The notes beneath the pieces are model-generated. The model did not search any database. It was not told the origin of the DNA and was given only the letters and a program-made list of their open reading frames with translations. A DNA stretch of 64,000 bases from Oasisia sp. SBJ-2009 (lineage: Eukaryota > Annelida > Polychaeta > Sabellida > Siboglinidae): positions 4,154,690-4,218,689 of the forward strand of contig OZ024855.1 in NCBI GenBank assembly GCA_964017155.1, written 5' to 3'. Positions 14,462 through 25,959 of the stretch are shown in pieces (position 1 is the stretch's first letter; every line of letters starts with the position of its first letter). A program made the position numbers and the translations under genes.

Positions 14462-14590
14462 CAGCCACCTTGGTAATACAACCACCTTGGTAATGCAACC
14501 TCCTTGATAATACAACCACCATGGTAATACAGTGACCTTGGTAATAGGGCCACTTTGGTAATACAGCCACCTTGCTTATACAGTCAACTT
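14462..14590. repeat. degenerate 18-19-bp minisatellite
   Basis: About seven diverged copies of a unit containing CCTTGGTAATACA and ACCACC in the EGF3 intron. Confidence 0.75.
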
Positions 14591-14723
14591 GGTAATATGG
14601 CCATATTGCAGTTAAGATCAGATAAAGGTGAACATTTAGTTCTGTTAATATGGTCACCTCCATAGTCAGGTCACTTTAGCCCAGACCCCAAATGCTGTGT
14701 AATGCTGTGTCTACTTGTTGCAG

Positions 14724-14892
14724 ACCAAGTACAGGTGTGTGTGTAATGAGGGGTGGACGACAGACGGGTCCAGTCCCGGATGCACGGTGGACGTGGATGA
14801 GTGCGCCGGGCGGCGCCACCCTTGCTCCGTCCACCCCTACGTGGAGTGCCTCAACCTGCCCGGCACCTTCTACTGCGCACAGTGTCCCCCTG
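14724..14892 (+). CDS. CUBN: cubilin exon, end of EGF3 and EGF4
   Basis: Enters in phase 0 after TTGCAG and leaves in phase 1. Reads TKYRCVCNEGWTTDGSSPGC, then the calcium-binding start DVDEC and the EGF4 core ending in FYCAQCPPG. Matches human EPKYSCVCDAGWM..CTLDRDEC..GSFYCGACP. The donor is CCCCCTG|GTACGT, and this junction is the seed-like first copy of the minisatellite that follows. Confidence 0.95.
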
Positions 14893-15653
14893 GTACGTCA
14901 CACTCTATACTCAATGCCCTCCTGGTACGTCACACTCTATACTCAATGCCCTCCTGGTACGTCACACTCTATACTCAATGCCCTCCTGGTACGTCACACT
15001 CTATACCCAATGCCCTCCTGGTACGTCACACTCTATACCCAATGCCCTCCTGGTACGTCACACTCTATACCCAATGCCCTCCTGGTACGTCACACTCTAT
15101 ACCCAATGCCCTCCTGGTACGTCACACTCTATACTCAATGCCCTCCTGGTATGTCACACTCTATACTCAATGCCCTCCTGGTATGTCACACTCTATACTC
15201 AATGCCCTCCTGGTATGACACACTCTATACCCAATGCCCTCCTGGTATGTCACACTCTATACTCAATGCCCTCCTGGTACGTCATGCTCTATACCCAATG
15301 CCCTCCTGGTACATCACACTCTATACTCAATGCCCTCCTGGTATGACACACTCTATACCCAATGCCCTCCTGGTACGTCACACTCTATACTCAATGCCCT
15401 CCTGGTACGTCACACTCTATACCCAATGCCCTCCTGGTACATCACACTCTATACCCAATGCCCTCCTGGTACGTCACACTCTATACTCAATGCCCTCCTG
15501 GTACGTAACACTCTATACTCAATGCCCTCCTGGTACGTCACACTCTATACCCAATTCCCTCCTGGTAAGTCACACTCTATACCCAATGCCCTCCTGGTAC
15601 GTCACACTCTATACCCAATGCCCTCCTGGTACGTCACACTCTATACCCAATGC
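14883..15653 (+). repeat. 32-bp donor-containing minisatellite, about 24 copies
   Basis: Each copy carries TGCCCTCCTG followed by GTACGTCACACTCTATAC. The first copy overlaps the EGF4 exon end (TGTCCCCCTG|GTACGTCACAC), so the array repeats the exon's last bases together with its 5' splice site. Copies differ by single bases (GTACGT, GTATGT, GTATGA, GTACAT, GTAAGT). As 32 is not a multiple of three, the frame shifts each copy, but the frames stay open for many copies. Confidence 0.95.
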
Positions 15654-15886
15654 TCATATATATATAAATATAGGATAGACAGGACAGTGTTTTATGAGAT
15701 CGTCTGGGCAGCTACAACTCAGACATTTGCTGAACTGAAGAAAAACATTGATGTTTATCCATGTTATTTTGATCTTTGCAACAGCAGGAATGTCCTGCAA
15801 CTGTGCCTGTCTTTGAACTGATGGTGTAGAAAATACAGCCCAGTGAACACTGACAGTGACTGACAGTGACTGTGTGTGTTCTACAG

Positions 15887-16018
15887 GGTACTCTGGCAAT
15901 GGCCACATCTGTCGAGACATCAACGAGTGCCTCACGAACAACGGAGGCTGCAGTAGCGCCCCCTATGTGACATGCACCAACACGGTGGGGTCGCGGCAGT
16001 GCGGAGCGTGTCCAGCAG
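15887..16018 (+). CDS. CUBN: cubilin exon, end of EGF4 and EGF5
   Basis: Phase 1 on both sides. Reads GYSGNGHIC, then the calcium-binding [18 protein letters not shown] and CGACPAG, very close to human [27 protein letters not shown]. Acceptor TTCTACAG, donor GTGACC. Confidence 0.95.
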
Positions 16019-16237
16019 GTGACCCTTCTAGTGACCACTTTATGATGTTGTACTGACCACAGGACAATGTTCCTCCTTTGAGTAATTTAATAAACTATCT
16101 TGTGTCAGTTTGTACAGTAAGCATCTGGCAGCCATTAATAGGTGACGTCAGAACTTCCTGTTAGTAAGGACAGACAAAAAGGAGAAGTTTTTGTTGTTGA
16201 TGATTCAACACATCCAAGTCAAACATTCAAAAGAATT

Positions 16238-16370
16238 CAAATACATAGACTTAATGTAAACATGGCCTAATATCTGACAAATACATAGACCTACAGTAAA
16301 GATGGCGTAAAGTATGACAAATACACAAACGTACTGTAAACATGGTGTAATGTATGACAAATAAATAAAC
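16238..16370. repeat. 40-bp repeat, about 3 copies
   Basis: Diverged copies start near 16238, 16278 and 16318, with a partial at 16358. Shared words are CAAATACATAGAC and GTAAACATGG. Confidence 0.8.
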
Positions 16371-16627
16371 TAGTATGGTCATTGTATTTGTCTTTAAGGC
16401 ATTACTTGTGTGTTGTATAACATTGAAAACAGTTGACCGGTTCTTGTTAACATGATTCATGCTTCTACCATTCCTGTAATGATAGATATGTAGAAGTGTT
16501 TCCTGTCAATATTTATTATTACATGTCCACACATGTGGAATATAATGTTATGGTTCACAATTTGGTGGACATCTACACTTCTGATTTTTCTAATTTATGA
16601 TTGTGGTTTCTTTGTCGACCCCTGCAG
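16371..16627. other. intron sequence, nothing recognised
   Basis: Unique AT-rich sequence leading to the CCCCTGCAG acceptor. Confidence 0.5.
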
Positions 16628-16723
16628 GGTACCAAGGTGACGGGGTGACGTGTCGGTACGTGGGGGTGTGTCGTGTTGACAACGGAGGTTGTCACCCTCT
16701 TGCGTCCTGCAGTGAGTCACCCG
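16628..16723 (+). CDS. CUBN: cubilin exon, end of EGF5 and first part of EGF6
   Basis: Phase 1 both sides. Reads GYQGDGVTC, then VCRVDNGGCHPLASCSESP, matching human GYQGDGRVC..ICSVSNGGCHPDASCSST. Confidence 0.94.
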
Positions 16724-17227
16724 GTGAGTGACTTGACCCGGTCAACAAATCACGTGGTTGTCTCGTTAGTGCCTACATAGATGATAAATTGTTGGTCATT
16801 TCGTAAAAATTATTTTTAAATTTAATAATATTTTTCTGGTAAAACGATCTTTGCTTTGTCTTCCCCTTGCTGCCTAATGGGGTGTGGTCTCTGCCACTTG
16901 GTAGTCTCCACTGCCTTGTTTTTACACGGTCTCAGTCTCTGATCCCCAGTCTGTAAGGGATGTCCATTCTCGTTCCAGTGTCCATCACCACTGTCCATCA
17001 CCTACGTCCATCTGTTTTCATTTTAAAACTGCAAAAAGTGTGCCCAATTGTCCTGTCTTTCTAAAGATTGTATTAAAACCATTTGGTCCCCCCAATCTAA
17101 TTGTACATACCAGGACAAGTAAAATATTATCTTGGGCAATGTGTACATGTCACCTGTCAGGAATTCTTCAGACTTGCCAGTTATGGAACATTGCACACAG
17201 CAACTTGCTCGGCTGTTCCATTTGCAG
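16724..17227. other. intron sequence, nothing recognised
   Basis: Unique sequence. Overlapping minus-strand frames at 17023-17465 lie partly over the next exon and are shadows. Confidence 0.5.
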
Positions 17228-17358
17228 GGTTCGTTGGCAGGGCGTGTAACTGCCCCACAGGGTACGTGGGCAGTGGAGAGGGGGTGCACGGGTGTGTGGC
17301 CCAGGGGCCCGTGGCTGGACCCTGTTCCACTAACCCTTGTGTCCATGGCAACTGCAGG
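17228..17358 (+). CDS. CUBN: cubilin exon, end of EGF6 and first part of EGF7
   Basis: Enters in phase 1, leaves in phase 0 (AGG|GTAAGG). Reads CNCPTGYVGSGEGVHGC, then PCSTNPCVHGNCR, matching human CTCLPGYTGNGYGPNGC..ICLSHPCLNGQC. Confidence 0.93.
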
Positions 17359-17390
17359 GTAAGGACCTGAATAACCATTTGCTTTCTCAT

Positions 17391-17394
17391 TGTG

Positions 17395-17451
<57 letters not shown>

Positions 17452-17494
17452 GTGTGTGTGTGCATGTGTTTGTGCGTGCGTGTGTATGTGTGTC
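17391..17494. repeat. (TG)n/(TGCG)n microsatellite
   Basis: TG run, then GTGC run, then mixed TG. It begins 33 nt after the EGF7 donor. Confidence 0.95.
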
Positions 17495-17910
17495 AGGTGG
17501 TACTAGTGAAGTGGCTGCTTAGCTCACTGATAATTTCATTAGTGTTGACTTCACTTGCATGGGTCATTTAATCATCCCCACATTGCCCTACCATTCCCTG
17601 TCCAACTGTTACCTTTCAATAATCACTTCTCCCAGAGAGTGGACTTACTCTAGTGTCCCTACTTTGTCCCAACAGGGCTCGAACCCGGTGTGTGTAATGG
17701 TCTTATTCCAGTCCAACCTACATTACCTTACCCCTTTGCATACAGCTGTACATGCGGGCGTATGTGCGTGCGCACGCGGGCGGGCAGGCGGACGGATGGT
17801 TTGGTTTGATGGATGGTGTGGTTTGATGTGTGAATCTATTTTGGTCGAATCAAAACTGCCCCCCAATACTATACCCATGTGTATGGGGTAATATTTTCCC
17901 CTGTGTGCAG
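17495..17910. other. intron sequence, nothing recognised
   Basis: Unique sequence leading to the CTGTGTGCAG acceptor. Confidence 0.5.
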
Positions 17911-18097
17911 GTGTCAGGCCCCTCCTACACCTGTCTGTGTGAGGCGGGCTGGACTGGCCACAACTGCAGTGTGCTGGGGGATGTGTGCGCCAGTAAACCC
18001 TGTCAGAACGGAGGAACTTGTCGCCCCACATCAAGTGGCTTCAGCTGTGAATGCTCCGACCAGTTCACTGGCTACACCTGCGACCAGCCCCAGGAAA
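17911..18097 (+). CDS. CUBN: cubilin exon, end of EGF7 and EGF8
   Basis: Enters in phase 0, leaves in phase 1 (GAA A|GTAGGA). Reads CLCEAGWTGHNC, then EGF8 VCASKPCQNGGTC..GFSCECSDQFTGYTC, and a short QPQE linker to CUB1 as in human (QVPQQV). EGF7 and EGF8 lack the calcium-binding D-x-N-E-C start; human EGF8 has it. Confidence 0.95.
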
Positions 18098-18769
18098 GTA
18101 GGACGCCTCTTTGACTTTAGGCATTCACATCTCAACAGTTTGTTGTGCTTTTGAGTGGAGGTATCACTAGGCCTCTTGTAGTCGCCTCATGATTGACAAA
18201 GCTTAAGAAACAGTTTAAGAAGCATGTTTGAATTAATATGTTTAAGTTGAGGGAAACGTTTAGTAGTTAGCTTGACTCGGAGGGTAATGAAGCCGGTGAG
18301 AATGGGGTGAGACAAAATGTTGGGGAACGCGGCAAGGGAAAGGCAGGAAGGGAACAGGGAAGGGATTGGCAGGGAAGGAGTGTGATTTGAGACACAGAGA
18401 TGGCTGAAACGTGACTGTGGAGACATTGTACAAAGTAACTACGTTAGCCGTGTGTGGTGGGGATGAGAAGACAAACAAAGATTTATATAAAAACAACCCC
18501 AAAACAACACTGACGTGAGGAGTTGACCCGTTTCAACAGCCTCGAGATGTAGAATACACTAAACACACCCTAATTTGGCTGCTGATAATCCACAAATTAT
18601 TTACTACTGCCACTGCATATACTTTTTTATCTAGCCACTTTGACTTACAAACTTGTCCTAAGATCTGATGGACAATGTCCAGTAGCTGTGTTGTTGAAGA
18701 ACCAGATGAAATGGTTTTGTTGCATGGAAAGCTTACACCTAGTGTGTCCAATCTTGGTTCTGTTTGAAG
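18098..18769. other. intron sequence, nothing firm
   Basis: A short stretch at about 18200-18225 could read KLKKQFKKHV, slightly like the LINE C-terminal end, but it lacks the APxLWN motif and was not called. Confidence 0.45.
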
Positions 18770-18885
18770 GTTGTGGTGGGCCGTTGCTGGGGTCATCGGG
18801 GGTGATCCGCTACCCCCAGGAGGAGGGGAAGACCTACCCCCACAGCAGGGACTGTGCCTGGGTGATCAACACCGCCCCTGACAAG
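18770..18885 (+). CDS. CUBN: cubilin exon, CUB1 first half
   Basis: Enters in phase 1 (S|CGGPLLGSSGVI), leaves in phase 0 at GACAAG|GTGAGT. Contains the first two CUB cysteines (CGG and RDCAW) and WVINTAPDK, matching the start of human CUB1. Confidence 0.95.
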
Positions 18886-19029
18886 GTGAGTCCTGACACC
18901 AGGTCACAACCCATGACAGGAGGTCAGAGTTCAGTACACGGCTCTACACCCTGCCAGCATCTTACACACACACTGGACCCTCACTATTAAGGACACCCTT
19001 GGGATGCAACATTGGCCTGATTAGCCAGG

Positions 19030-20460
19030 TGACCACATTACCCAGAATATTCTTCTATACCTGGCTGTATTACTGAGGTGGCCTTAATTGCAAGGTGTAT
19101 TTATTATGGAGGTGACCTTAATTGTGAGTTCGTTATTTTGCTTGGGTGACCTTAATTATGAGGTGACTGTATTATTGGGGTGGCCTTAATCATGAGGTGA
19201 CTGTATTATTGGGGTGGCCTTAATCATGAGGTGACTGTGTTATTGGGGTGGCCTTAATCACGAGGTGACTGTATTATTGGGGTGACCTTAAGCATGAGGT
19301 GACTGTGTTATTGGGGTGGCCTTTATCATGAGGTGACTGTATTATTGGGGTGGCCTTAATTATGAGGTGACTGTATTACTGGGGTGACCTTAATTATGAG
19401 GTGACTGTATTGCTGGGGTGGCTTTAATTATGAGGTGACTATTATTGGGGTGGCCTTAATTATGAGGTGACTGTATTATTGGGTGCCCTTAATTATGAGG
19501 TGACTGTATTACTGAGGTGACTGTATTACTGGGGTACCTTAATTATGAGATGACTATTACTGGGGTGACCTTAATTATGAGGTGACTGTATTACTGGGGT
19601 GACCTTAATTGTGAGTTCGTTATTTTGCTTGGGTGACCTTAATTATGAGGTGACTGTATTATTGGGGTGGCCTTAATCATGAGGTGACTCTCTTTTTGGG
19701 GTGGCCTTAATCATGAGGTGACTGTGTTATTGGGGTGGCCTTAATCATGAGGTGACTATTATTGGGGTGACCTAAAGCATGAGGTGACTGTTATTGGGGT
19801 GGCCTTTATCATGAGGTGACTGCATTATTGGGGTGGCCTTAATTATGAGGTGACTGTATTACTGGGGTGACCTTAATTATGAGGTGACTGTATTACTGGG
19901 GTGGCTTTAATTATGAGGTGACTATTATTGGGGTGGCCTTAATTATGAGGTGACTGTATTATTGGGTGCTCTTAATTATGAAGTGACTGTATTATTGGGG
20001 TGACCTTAATTATGAGGTGACTGTATTATTGTGGTGGCCTTAATCATGAGGTGACTGTATTATTGGGGTGGCCTTAATCATGAGGTGACTGTGTTATTGG
20101 GGTGGCCTTAATCATGAGGTGACTTATTGGGGTGACCTAAAGCATGAGGTGACTGTTATTGGGGTGGCCTTTATCATGAGGTGACTGTATTATTGGGGTG
20201 GCCTTAATTATGAGGTGACAGTATTACTGGGGTGACCTTAATTATGAGGTGACTGTATTACTGGGGTGGCCTTAATTATGAGGTGACTATTATTGGGGTG
20301 GCCTTAATTATGAGCTGAGTGTATTATTGGGTGCCCTTAGTTATGAGGTGACTGTATTACTGGGGTGACCTTAATTATGAGGTGATCATATTATTGGGGT
20401 GGCCTTAATTATCAGGTGTGTATTATTGGGGTGGCCCTAATTATGAGGTGACTGCATTGA
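19030..20460. repeat. 34-bp minisatellite, about 42 copies, with a ~485-bp higher-order repeat
   Basis: Unit contains GGGGTGRCCTTAATTATGAG and GTGACTGTATTA. A variant block with GAGTTCGTTATTTTGCTTGG occurs at about 19128 and again at about 19611, showing block duplication. It starts about 145 nt after the CUB1 donor and stops shortly before the acceptor of the second half. Confidence 0.95.
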
Positions 20461-20494
20461 CTGACTGTACTGTTGCCTGTGTTCCTTGCTGCAG

Positions 20495-20735
20495 GTGATC
20501 TCTCTGTCATTCACACGCCTCAGCCTGGAGCCGAGCCATGACTGTCAGTATGACTTCGTTGAGATACACGACGGGGGCCAGGCCTCGTCATACATGATTG
20601 TCAAACTGTGTCACCTGAACCAGGTGAACAATGACACCATCACCACCACCCACAACCAGCTGTACCTGTGGTTCCACTCCGACGCCACCATCGCTTCCGA
20701 CGGCTTCCAGGCCGTGTGGATGGCCGTCGACCCTG
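20495..20735 (+). CDS. CUBN: cubilin exon, CUB1 second half
   Basis: Phase 0 to phase 1. Reads VISLSFTRLSLEPSHDC, then QYDFVEIHDGG and FHSDATIASDGFQAVW. Glu in SLEP, Asp in QYDF and Asp in HSD match the calcium-binding positions of CUB modules. The loop around LCHLNQVNND is longer than in most CUBs. Confidence 0.95.
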
Positions 20736-20799
20736 GTGAGTGGAGGTGTCAAACACCCTGAGAGAATCTCGTCTAACAGGAATGATACACAACTTCACG

Positions 20800-20966
20800 A
20801 TACAAGATACAGAGGTCATTATACGATACATATAATGATACAGAGGTCATTATACGATACATATAGCGATACAGAGGTCATTATACAATACATACAGCAA
20901 TACAGAGGTCATTATACAATACATGTAGCGATACATAGGTCATTGTACGATACATATAGTGATACA
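20800..20966. repeat. 31-bp minisatellite, about 5 copies
   Basis: Copies at about 31-bp spacing share GATACAGAGGTCATTATAC. The array starts some 65 nt after the CUB1 donor. Confidence 0.85.
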
Positions 20967-21162
20967 GACTACATTAATACAGATGCAGTGTAATTCCTTG
21001 TAACTGGCATGTCCAAATTGCATGTGCGTTAATGTCTCAATATGTGAATACCCTGGTGGGATAAACCTGGCAGGTAAGATAAACCTTTATACGTTATAAA
21101 GCTGCCTATGGGGAACTCAAATGTGGTTCTATGTTAGTTAGATAATGTACATGTATACACAT

Positions 21163-21409
<247 letters not shown>

Positions 21410-21560
21410 TGTTAGAAATTGATATGCTATTGATATACGGACATTTGTGATTTTCGTGGATGTGTATTGCTTCCCAAAGAACACTGTTTTTTGCCTCATG
21501 GTGTCATGTATCACAGCATATCGCTGCATATCATGTGTACTGTTCCTAAGACAGCTGAAT

Positions 21561-21838
21561 AGTGGTAAACGTGCTTTCTCTGTGGCAGCCCCAACAATTT
21601 GAAATCAGTTCCCTAATATGATTAAAAACTGAAACTATGGACACCTTTTGTAAGAAATTGAAAACATATTTGTTTGAAATTGCTTTTCCACCATAGAATT
21701 TCGGCAGTTCCATGCTCCAATGACAACTTTTGCCTGTCCCCACGTATGACTAGCTAAATAATTTTGTTTGTTGCACCTCTGAGCTTGAATATTTTAAAGG
21801 ATGTAGACGCTATAGAAGTTTTACAATTATTATTATTG
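21561..21838 (+). mobile_element. CR1/L2-like LINE 3' end, decayed
   Basis: On the + strand the frame reads GKRAFSVAAPTI, then a stop, then NQFP, and after a frameshift a basic KKLKTYLFEIAFPP ending at 21696. The tail has GCACCTCTGAGCTTG, CTATAGAAGTT and ATTATTATT. C-terminus and tail correspond to the minus-strand element at 6592-6887. The stop and frameshift show it is inactive. Confidence 0.85.
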
Positions 21839-21934
21839 CCTCTGTACCATGCAGTGTGTATTGCAGTTGTAGTACACCGGTACACCAGTGTATCGCTGGC
21901 TGGCACCATGGTGTATTTGTTACTATTTGTTCAG

Positions 21935-22119
21935 TTTGTGGAGGGAACCTCAAGGATCGTGACCACGGAATAATCACCAGCCCTGGCTACCCAGGGGTGT
22001 ATCCACACAACCGTGACTGTGCGTGGACCGTGACTGTGTCGCCAGGCAACATCATTCTCTTCACCTTTGGCCACCTGGCGATGGAGGCTCACACTAACTG
22101 CTCCTACGACTACCTGAAG
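21935..22119 (+). CDS. CUBN: cubilin exon, CUB2 first half
   Basis: Phase 1 to phase 0 (AAG|GTCTGT). Reads CGGNLKDRDHGIITSPGYPG, then RDCAWTVTVSPGN, FTFGHLAMEAHTNCSYDYLK. Close to human CUB2 ([35 protein letters not shown]). Confidence 0.96.
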
Positions 22120-22298
22120 GTCTGTGGTTTACACAGTGTTTGTGCAACGTTGAATCAGTTATTGAGGCTGAAGCTTACCCGGTATATCAGTTTGAATGAC
22201 CAGAGGCTTTACAAGCATTTCCACCAGTATTCTCATCCATCCTCTTGCGCTAGGCCTTCTCTCTACCACTGATATATCCTTTCGAAAAATTTAAAGTC

Positions 22299-22740
22299 TT
22301 CACCTTTTCCCACTAGGTGGAGTCAGCGGCCTGAATTCTTGTCTTCCAGAATGTTCTGTCCTGGGCATTCTCCGGGGTGATCTGCAGTTCCTGCATGTCC
22401 CCTCAGATGCCATCCATCCATCTGCCTGTTGGTCTCCCTCTTGGTCTCTTTCCTGGCACTCTCATGTCACCAACTGCTCTCAGTTTGTTGTTTATTTCTA
22501 TTCTCTGCATGTGTCCATGCAAGCGTAGTCTCATTTCTCAGACTCTCTTGTATGCTGTTCACACTTAGCTCCTTTCTGATGTCCAAACTCTTTACTTTGT
22601 CTCTCAATGTTACACCTTTAATTCTTCTCAACATCCTCATCTCTGTTTTCTCGAGAATCTGTTCCTCCTTCTTTTCAACTGTCCAACATTCTGCTCCATA
22701 CAGAAGTACTGGTCTAGTGACAGTCATATAGAGCTTGATC
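22299..22740 (-). mobile_element. LINE fragment (RT C-terminal region) with target-site duplication
   Basis: On the minus strand it encodes the C-terminal segment common in RTE/jockey-type reverse transcriptases: RPVLLYGAECWTVEKKEEQ, RMLRRIKGVTLRDKV, and after a frameshift near 22555 MRVPGKRPRGRP and NAQDRTFWKTRI, ending near 22313. An internal stop is also present. The flanks 22281-22298 and 22741-22758 match at 16 of 18 bases (TTCGAAAAAYTTAAMGTC), a likely target-site duplication. Distinct family from the LINEs at 6592, 21561 and 36736. Confidence 0.88.
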
Positions 22741-22758
22741 TTCGAAAAACTTAACGTC

Positions 22759-23566
22759 AGCCAATGAGATTACCCATGACGAGTGTGGACGGCCTCTGGT
22801 CATGTGATATAATTTTGCTTGATTTCAGCCACTCACTGCTCGTTTCATATGCAATGTTCAGAACTTGAGTGGGTTGGGATTCCCGCCAGTCGTGTATCCA
22901 ACTTCCAATTTGGGAGACTGGCTAAGTCAGTTGGTATCATTTTATAGTTCACTCCCACAGTTTTTGGAGACGATCAACCACAGGTAACTAGCACACCACA
23001 ATGACCCCTGACCCAATGGCCCAAATCATTCAACCTCTTACTAATCTTCCCATTAAGTGTTTAAACAACAACATTTAATTTGAATGTTGTTTCCATTTTG
23101 ATCAGTTCGCAGTGCTACAGCAGTGAACAGACAGAACATTCTCAATCAGGAACCATCTTAATAAAATAGTGAAATAGGACAACTCTAAAAACCAATGACA
23201 ATAATGGTCAGCAAGTTGACCGAGGTTGTTTAGTGGAAGAATGAGAGTGTATACACACATGAAACCATCATTAAGCAGAATATGTTGTTTAATCGAAGGT
23301 TTAAAAAAAATGCTAAAATCCACCTCCGTATCACAGAGGTATCTGTTTCTGTGGCAAACAACAGAAGGATTCCGGTGGCACACCTGGTGTTAACACTTCA
23401 GTGTACAAGATCATTATTAAGATTATTATAAAGATCATTATTAAAATCATTATTAAGGAGCAAAATCATTTTTTATGAGTTTAATTATGAACCTCTATCA
23501 GTGTTATTGAAATGATCCCCAGATTCACTTTCATCTTATGCCATATTTTATATTTTGCTGTTCTAG
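22759..23566. other. intron sequence, nothing recognised
   Basis: Unique AT-rich sequence, no repeat seen. Confidence 0.5.
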
Positions 23567-23729
23567 GTTCAGGATGGTCTGTTGGAAGAGGACCCGGTCC
23601 TGCACATATATTGTGACAGCCAGGACCCTGCACCACTAAGGACCACAGGACCATATGCTCTGGTGACATTCCACAGTGACAGGGGCAAGAGTGACCGAGG
23701 CTTCCATGTCACATATGCTGCCATAGCAG
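23567..23729 (+). CDS. CUBN: cubilin exon, CUB2 second half
   Basis: Phase 0 to phase 1. Reads VQDGLLEEDPVLHIYC, LRTTGPYALVTFHSDRGKSD and RGFHVTYAAIA, closely matching human [35 protein letters not shown]. The TTGPFA-type motif, rather than the usual SSGN, is shared only with CUB2. Confidence 0.96.
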
Positions 23730-23794
23730 GTAAGCAGACTGTACATTGCAGTTTCTTCATTTGAATGTTGTTGGAAGCTGCCAAAAAGATTGCT

Positions 23795-24118
23795 GACCAG
23801 TTGGTGCTGTGAGTGAGTCACTGACCAGTTGGTGCTGTGAGTGAGTCACTGACCAGTTGGTGCTGTGAGTCAGGCACTGACCAGTTGGTGCTGTGAGTGA
23901 GTCACTGACCAGTTGGTGCTGTGAGTCAGCCACTGACCAGTTGGTGCTGTGAGTCAGCCACTGACCAGTTGGTGTTGTGAGTGAGTCACTGACCAGTTGG
24001 TGCTGTGAGTCAGGCACTGACCAGTTGGTGCTGTGAGTGAGTCACTGACCAGTTGGTGCTGTGAGTCAGGCACTGACCAGTTGGTGCTGTGAGTCAGCCA
24101 CTGACCAGTTGGTACGGT
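23795..24118. repeat. 28-bp minisatellite, about 11 copies
   Basis: Unit GACCAGTTGGTGCTGTGAGT plus GAGTCACT or CAGSCACT. Each unit carries CTGTGAGT, which resembles a 5' splice site. It begins about 65 nt after the CUB2 donor. Confidence 0.93.
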
Positions 24119-24272
24119 AAGTGACCCACTGACACCTCAACACATCAGAACACCAAACAACACTGCATTCTGCCTGTCCATGCCCCATATCCCTAGGTAA
24201 TGCTTCATCAAGCTTCCCCATAGACCTGCCCCATGTGACATATGATTTACCCCCTCTGATTGTACCCTCTAG

Positions 24273-24463
24273 GTGCCGGGGGGTGTGGGGCGGCCCTTAC
24301 GGCGGCGGAGGGGGTCGTCACCTCCCCAAACTACCCCACCCCATATCAGCGGGACTCACAGTGTGTGTGGACGATAACGGTGAAGGAGATGGAGAAGATA
24401 ACCTTGACCTTCACAAACATTGACCTTGACACTGACCACGGCTGTACCTGGGACTATGTGGAG
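24273..24463 (+). CDS. CUBN: cubilin exon, CUB3 first half
   Basis: Phase 1 to phase 0 (GAG|GTGAGG). Reads AGGCGAALTAAEGVVTSPNY, then SQCVWTITV and FTNIDLDTDHGCTWDYVE. The usual Glu before the third Cys is replaced by Asp (DLDTD). Confidence 0.95.
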
Positions 24464-24539
24464 GTGAGGGGGAGTGGAAATTCTCACGTGTAGGTCTGTA
24501 ATGTGGTCGTATTGAAATGTTACTTTACTGCTCTCCCCA

Positions 24540-25905
24540 GTGTTATCACCAGATCTTGTTGTCCCCAGTGTTGTTGTCCCAAGATGTTGTTGTCCCCAGT
24601 GTTGATATCCCCAGTGTTGACATCCCCAGTGTTGATATCCCCAGTGTTGATATCCCCAGTGTTGTTGTCCCCGGTGTTGTTGTCCCCAGTGTTATCCCCC
24701 AGATCTTGTTGTCCGCAGTGTTATCCCCCAGATCTTGTTGTCCCCAGTGTTATCCCCAAGATCTTGTTGTCCCCAGTGTTATCCCCCAGATCTTGTTGTC
24801 CCCAGTGTTGTTGTCCCAAGATGTTGTTGTCCCCAGTGTTGATATCCCCAGTGTTGACATCCCCAGTGTTGATATCCCCAGTGTTGATATCCCCAGTGTT
24901 GTTGTCCCCGGTGTTGTTGTCCCCAGTGTTATCCCCCAGATCTTGTTGTCCCCAGTGTTATCCCCCAGATCTTGTTGTCCCCAGTGTTATCCCCCAGATC
25001 TTGTTGTCCGCAGTGTTATCCCCCAGATCTTGTTGTCCCCAGTGTTATCCCCCAGATCTTGTTGTCCGCAGTGTTATCCCCCAGATCTTGTTGTCCCCAG
25101 TGTTATCCCCCAGATCTTGTTGTCCCCAGTGTTATCCCCCAGATCTTGTTGTCCCCAGTGTTATCCCCCAGATCTTGTTGTCCCCAGTGTTATCCCCCAG
25201 ATCTTGTTGTCCCCAGTGTTATCCCCCAGATCTTGTTGTCCCCAGTGCTATCCCCCAGATCTTGTTGTCCCCAGTGTTATCCCCCAGATCTTGTTGTCCC
25301 CAGTGTTATCCCCCAGATCTTGTTGTCCCCAGTGCTATCCCCCAGATCTTGTTGTCCCCAGTGTTATCCCCCAGATCTTGTTGTCCCCAGTGTTATCCCC
25401 CAGATCTTGTTGTCCGCAGTGTTGTTATCCCCAGTGTTGTTGTCCCCAGTGTTATTGTTCCCAGTGTTGTTGTCCCCATATGTTGTTGTCCCCAGTGTTG
25501 TTGTTCCCATATTGTTTTGTCCCCATTGTTGTTTTCCCCATATGTTGTTGTCCCCATATGTTGTTGTCCCCATATGTTGTCCCAAGTATTGTTGTCCCCA
25601 GATGTTGTTGTCCCCAGTGTTGTTGTCCCCAGTATTGTTGTCCCCAATATTGTTGTCCCCATATGTTGTTGTCCCCAGATGTTGTTGTCCCCAGATGTTG
25701 TTGTCCCCAGTGTTGTTGTCCCCAGTGTTGTTGTCCCCAGTATTGTTGTCCCCAGCATTGTTGTCCCGATGTTATTGTTGCTGGTGTTGTTGTTGTCCCC
25801 AGTGTAGTTGTCCCCAGTATTGTTGTCCCCAGTGTTGTTGTCCCCAGTGTTGTTGTCCCGATGTTATTGTCCCTGGTGTTGTTGTCCCTGGTATTGTTCT
25901 CCCCG
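24540..25905. repeat. 29-bp and 15-bp minisatellite, about 1.37 kb
   Basis: A 29-bp unit (CCCCCAGATCTTGTTGTCC plus CCAGTGTTAT) alternates with 15-bp CCCCAGTGTTGTTGT-type units. A block with the GTTGATATCCCCAGTGTTGA motif occurs twice (about 24597 and 24835). Open frames in all phases are repeat artefacts, not genes. Confidence 0.95.
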
Positions 25906-25959
25906 GTGTTGGTACAAAGTACTCATGTGATTCTCGTTTCCGGGCTAATCTTGAGCAAG

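Noticed and set aside
14715..15218. Extension of the EGF4 frame into the 32-bp array as coding
   Set aside because: The next EGF segment (GYSGNGHIC) joins in frame only if splicing occurs at 14893, matching the known EGF4-EGF5 structure.
18200..18225. Possible fourth LINE C-terminal remnant (KLKKQFKKHV)
   Set aside because: Too short, lacks the APxLWN motif and the conserved tail with (ATT)n.
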